NCBI GenBank assembly: GCA_965263105.1
Contig: CBDHGL010000003.1
Coordinates: 3,658,001-3,722,000 of the forward strand
Reading direction: 5' to 3'
From: JBCCTX01 sp965263105
GTDB lineage: Bacteria > Bacteroidota > Bacteroidia > J057
Length of the DNA stretch: 64,000 bases
Shown: one piece after another, positions 61,492-64,000 of the stretch
Layout: each line of letters begins with the position of its first letter
How positions within the stretch are numbered: position 1 is the first letter of the stretch
Program-made: the position numbers and the translations under genes
Notes under the pieces: generated by a model
Told to the model about the DNA's origin: nothing
The model's database searches: none
Seen by the model: only the letters and a program-made list of their open reading frames with translations

Positions 61492-62137
61492 CTTTTTCTT
61501 CTTTTGGTTCATCAGAAGTAGGGGGATCCTTTACTTCCTGAAATTGTCTGAATTTCTCCAAATGGACTTCTTCCAATTCCTCGAACTCTTTGAGTTTGGG
61601 AAGATCTTGAAGCTCTCCTATTCCAAAATATTGCATAAAATAACTACTCGTACCATATAAAAGGGGCTTACCCGGACCATCAGATCTACCCACTATTGAA
61701 ACGAGTTTTTTTTCCAATAACTTTTGAGTGGCATAATCAGAGTTTACCCCTCGAATAAATTCTATTTCTGCCTTAGTTACAGGCTGCCTATACGCAATTA
61801 TCGAAAGAGTCTCCAGCGCTGAACGAGACAGCCGTTTTTGATTGTGCTCCAATCGACTTTGTTTGACAAAGGGGAAATAGACCTGCTTAGTCAAAAATTG
61901 ATATCCTTCGGCGATTTTGCGCAATTCAAATGCGTAATCTTCAGCTTGGTATTTCTGTTGTAGCTTGCCGAGTGCTTCTTCTACTTCCTTTTTTGTAACA
62001 GCAGCTTGCTCAGGACCTTCATCACTTTCATTAAGTGACTTCCCTACTTTTTGAAGGGTTCCTAGAATGTGTGCCGGCGGCACGGGATCTTCTGAGACAA
62101 AAATAATGGATTCAACTATCCGTTCTAATTCTTCCAT
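61448..62137 (-). CDS. scpB: Segregation and condensation protein ScpB
   Basis: A 229-residue winged-helix protein. Seen: the N-terminal helix LERIVESIIFVSEDPV, RLSRSALETLSIIAYRQPVTKAEIEFIRGVNSD, and GRSDGPGKPLLYGTSSYFMQYFGI. It works with ScpA and SMC in chromosome compaction. It has a charged C-terminal tail (EEKDVETETQ). ScpA is not in the window. It is divergent from dut. Confidence 0.94.
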   Translation of the reverse strand: MEELERIVESIIFVSEDPVPPAHILGTLQKVGKSLNESDEGPEQAAVTKKEVEEALGKLQQKYQAEDYAFELRKIAEGYQFLTKQVYFPFVKQSRLEHNQKRLSRSALETLSIIAYRQPVTKAEIEFIRGVNSDYATQKLLEKKLVSIVGRSDGPGKPLLYGTSSYFMQYFGIGELQDLPKLKEFEELEEVHLEKFRQFQEVKDPPTSDEPKEEKDVETETQAPAPEES

Positions 62138-62248
62138 TCTTTATTATGGCCTAGCTCAATTTGCTGGACTAAATTTTTAAATAACCCCATCGAGGGCATA
62201 TTGCAAATTACGCGGGACTCATGGAGTTTGCAAGCAAAAACAAATGCG

Positions 62249-62257
62249 TATATTTAG
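62249..62257 (+). promoter_or_regulatory. Candidate promoter -7 box for dut
   Basis: TATATTTAG with TTTG (62227-62230) about 18 bases upstream matches the Bacteroidota promoter pattern. It overlaps an upstream in-frame ATG at 62244, which therefore cannot be the start. Confidence 0.5.
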
Positions 62258-62273
62258 CGATCGGAAATATTTT

Positions 62274-62723
62274 ATGGAAAATCCAAGCGTAGAAATCAAA
62301 ATTGTTAATACTTCTTCTCACCCCAATCCTGCCTATGCGACTCAGGCATCTGCCGGAGTTGATCTTCGTGCCAACTTGACGGAATCTCAGGTGTTAGTTC
62401 CCGGAGAAAGGACTTTGATCCCAACAGGGTTGTATATGGAACTTCCTTTAGGGTATGAGGCTCAAATTCGTCCAAGAAGTGGCCTTGCTTACAAACATGG
62501 AATCACCGTGCTTAATAGTCCCGGTACCATTGATGCCGACTACAGGGGAGAAATAAAGGTCCTTCTCATCAACCTTGGGAAGACAGAATTCGTAATTGAG
62601 TCAGGAGAAAGGATCGCCCAAATGGTGATCGCCAAACACGAGCAGGTACAATGGAAATTGGTAGACATGCTGGAAGAGACCCAGAGAGGAAAGGGGGGCT
62701 TTGGACATACAGGCAAAAAATAA
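62274..62723 (+). CDS. dut: Deoxyuridine 5'-triphosphate nucleotidohydrolase
   Basis: A 149-residue trimeric dUTPase that splits dUTP to dUMP and pyrophosphate. All five motifs are seen: ASAGVDLRA, RPRSGLAYKHG, LNSPGTIDADYRGEI, RIAQMVI, and RGKGGFGHTG. The ATG at 62274 is preferred because the one ten codons earlier lies in the promoter. A TPR protein gene follows after seven bases. Confidence 0.96.
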   Translation: MENPSVEIKIVNTSSHPNPAYATQASAGVDLRANLTESQVLVPGERTLIPTGLYMELPLGYEAQIRPRSGLAYKHGITVLNSPGTIDADYRGEIKVLLINLGKTEFVIESGERIAQMVIAKHEQVQWKLVDMLEETQRGKGGFGHTGKK

Positions 62724-62730
62724 CACAGTT

Positions 62731-64000
62731 ATGGGGAAATTATGTCGGGTGCTGACTTGTTCTGTCCTAATGGGCATATCCTTTTTAGGAGAAGAGGGGA
62801 GGGCCCAAGGGCCTGCCTTGAATGAAGAGCAGCAAATTCGTTCTCGATTTATTGAGGCTTGTACTGAATATATGCGAGAAGAATACGACAAAGCTGAAAT
62901 TATTTTTGTGGAAATTCTGGAAAAGGATAAAGAAAATAGCGCCTCTCTTTATTACCTGAGTAAAATATATGCGGGTAAAGACCAAAATTCCGAGGCCTTA
63001 TCCTTTATTCAAAAGGCTGCTCAAGTGGATTCGGAAAACAAGGTATATCAAACTTTTCATCGGGATTTGTTAAGGACCATGGGGGCGATAGAACAAGCCA
63101 TTAAGGTTCAGCAAGATTTGACCAATCGCTACCCTAGGGATTTAGCGCTCCATATACAGGAACTCAATTTGTACACGGAGTCCCAGTTTTGGACAGAAGC
63201 AAAAGAAAAGATAGAATTTATCCAGGCAAACTTCGAGGAAAGCAAATTTTTGAAGGAAAAAAGTATTCAGGTTTTTTCGGCTTTGGGGGAAAAGGAATTG
63301 GCAAAATCCCAATTGGAACAATTGATAAAAGAAGATCCGGGCAACCCTAAATATATAGAACTGTTAAAGAAGCTATATCCAGAAGCAGGGGCAGATCAAG
63401 AGTCCATTTCCTTGCTCAGTGAGGTTTTAGAAAAGGACGGAGAAAATACGCAAGCTAATTGGCTGCTCATTACTCAGTATTGGGAAATGGGAGATACCAG
63501 CCGTTTTGATTCACACATAGTTCCTGCCTTCTCTAATCCAGAAATTCCTTTGTCTGAAAAACTGGATTTAATGAAAATACAAAAGAATCCCGAAAACCTT
63601 GCTTTTTCTCCAACTCAAATGGCGAAATTGGTCCGCGCTATTTCGGAGGCACATCAGGGGGAATCTGGAAGTATTCGCTTAACAGGAGACATGTTTTATA
63701 TGGCTCAGGCATATGACTCGGCTTTTTCTACTTACAAAAGTGTACTGGAGTTAGATCCTTCCGATATTCATGTATGGGAAAATCTTTTATCGAGTGCTGA
63801 AAAAAGTGGGCAGGATGAGAATTTATTTTGGGAGGCTGAAGAAGCCATTAGTTATTTCCCTAATAGTGCAAGCTTGTTGGGTTATTATGGAATGGGAGCC
63901 GTACGGATGGGCAAATGGGAACAAGCACAATACGCATTTAACAAGATTGAGAAACTTCCAGATGTCCCTCCCCAGGGGCAGGCTGCTTATTTGTTTGAGT
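62731..64000 (+). CDS. Secreted TPR-repeat protein (cut by window end)
   Basis: An open frame starts with ATG seven bases after dut and stays open for 423 codons to the window end. An N-terminal hydrophobic segment (about 6-20, LTCSVLMGISFLG) suggests export. The rest is alpha-helical with TPR-like motifs (AEIIFVEILEKDKENSASLYYLSKIYAG; EALSFIQKAAQVD; AFSTYKSVLELD; KWEQAQYAFNKIEKL). A dut-TPR pair in this order is common in Bacteroidota, where peptidoglycan-related genes often follow. A scaffold role in the envelope is likely but not proven. Confidence 0.85.
   Translation, partial: MGKLCRVLTCSVLMGISFLGEEGRAQGPALNEEQQIRSRFIEACTEYMREEYDKAEIIFVEILEKDKENSASLYYLSKIYAGKDQNSEALSFIQKAAQVDSENKVYQTFHRDLLRTMGAIEQAIKVQQDLTNRYPRDLALHIQELNLYTESQFWTEAKEKIEFIQANFEESKFLKEKSIQVFSALGEKELAKSQLEQLIKEDPGNPKYIELLKKLYPEAGADQESISLLSEVLEKDGENTQANWLLITQYWEMGDTSRFDSHIVPAFSNPEIPLSEKLDLMKIQKNPENLAFSPTQMAKLVRAISEAHQGESGSIRLTGDMFYMAQAYDSAFSTYKSVLELDPSDIHVWENLLSSAEKSGQDENLFWEAEEAISYFPNSASLLGYYGMGAVRMGKWEQAQYAFNKIEKLPDVPPQGQAAYLFE

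Noticed and set aside
1..64000. tRNA, rRNA, riboswitch, insertion sequence, prophage or defence system
   Set aside because: No cloverleaf, rRNA-like, transposase, integrase, toxin-antitoxin, restriction or Cas sequence was recognised by reading. Covariance-model searches were not possible, so small RNAs cannot be excluded.

Overview
The window comes from a Bacteroidota genome, most likely a Saprospiria-type (Lewinella-like) marine or sludge bacterium. Signs of this are a type IX secretion C-terminal sorting domain, a CHU_C/FlgD-like C-terminus on a giant lamin-tail protein, a dockerin-like tail on a PQQ dehydrogenase/cytochrome fusion, a TonB receptor with an N-terminal carboxypeptidase-regulatory domain, the gene order purH-mreB-mreC-mreD-mrdA, TAnnTTTG-like -7 boxes, and little use of Shine-Dalgarno sites. 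The genus cannot be fixed from sequence alone. Most of the window is ordinary chromosome. No rRNA, tRNA, CRISPR array, insertion sequence or prophage was recognised.

Layout: 1-7.6 kb, mostly minus strand, has a membrane protein cut by the window edge, a secreted GSDH/diheme/PA14/dockerin protein, a secreted coiled-coil protein, and a BtaB-BtaA pair that predicts phosphorus-free betaine lipid synthesis. 7.8-15 kb has a six-fold lamin-tail surface protein and enolase. 15-25 kb has lpd, a lone hisH, pdhB, an ECF sigma factor with a tiny partner gene, an MscS channel, a Dps-like protein lacking most ferroxidase ligands, recQ and hemL. 25-35 kb is an outer-membrane and transport block: an internally duplicated beta-helix T9SS protein with a TonB receptor, a DASS transporter, an OmpA/PD40 protein and a dolichol-phosphate-mannose-synthase-like GT2. 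35-38.4 kb is dxr-rseP.

38.6-43.1 kb is the most unusual part. A triple OmpA-like protein sits directly upstream of a membrane-anchored array of eleven ~90-residue helix-hairpin-helix (H3TH, COG3743-like) repeats. The array gene is broken by four one-base insertions at two sites. 43-45 kb has a prohibitin/SPFH protein and a BatA-like vWA protein. 45-51.6 kb is a minus-strand purN-purH-mreBCD-mrdA operon. 51.7-55.8 kb is a plus-strand oxidative pentose phosphate operon (rpiB-gnd-zwf-pgl). 55.8-60.5 kb is an energy-transduction cluster with one ExbB, three ExbD and two TonB proteins. 60.6-64 kb holds rluB, scpB, dut and a TPR protein cut by the window end.

The genes suggest a cell that relies heavily on TonB-powered outer-membrane uptake and T9SS-exported surface proteins, and that may save phosphate through betaine lipids. 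Three intergenic elements built from degenerate 7-bp units in inverted arms (6.3, 21.0 and 32.4 kb) form a dispersed repeat family not explained by any gene.
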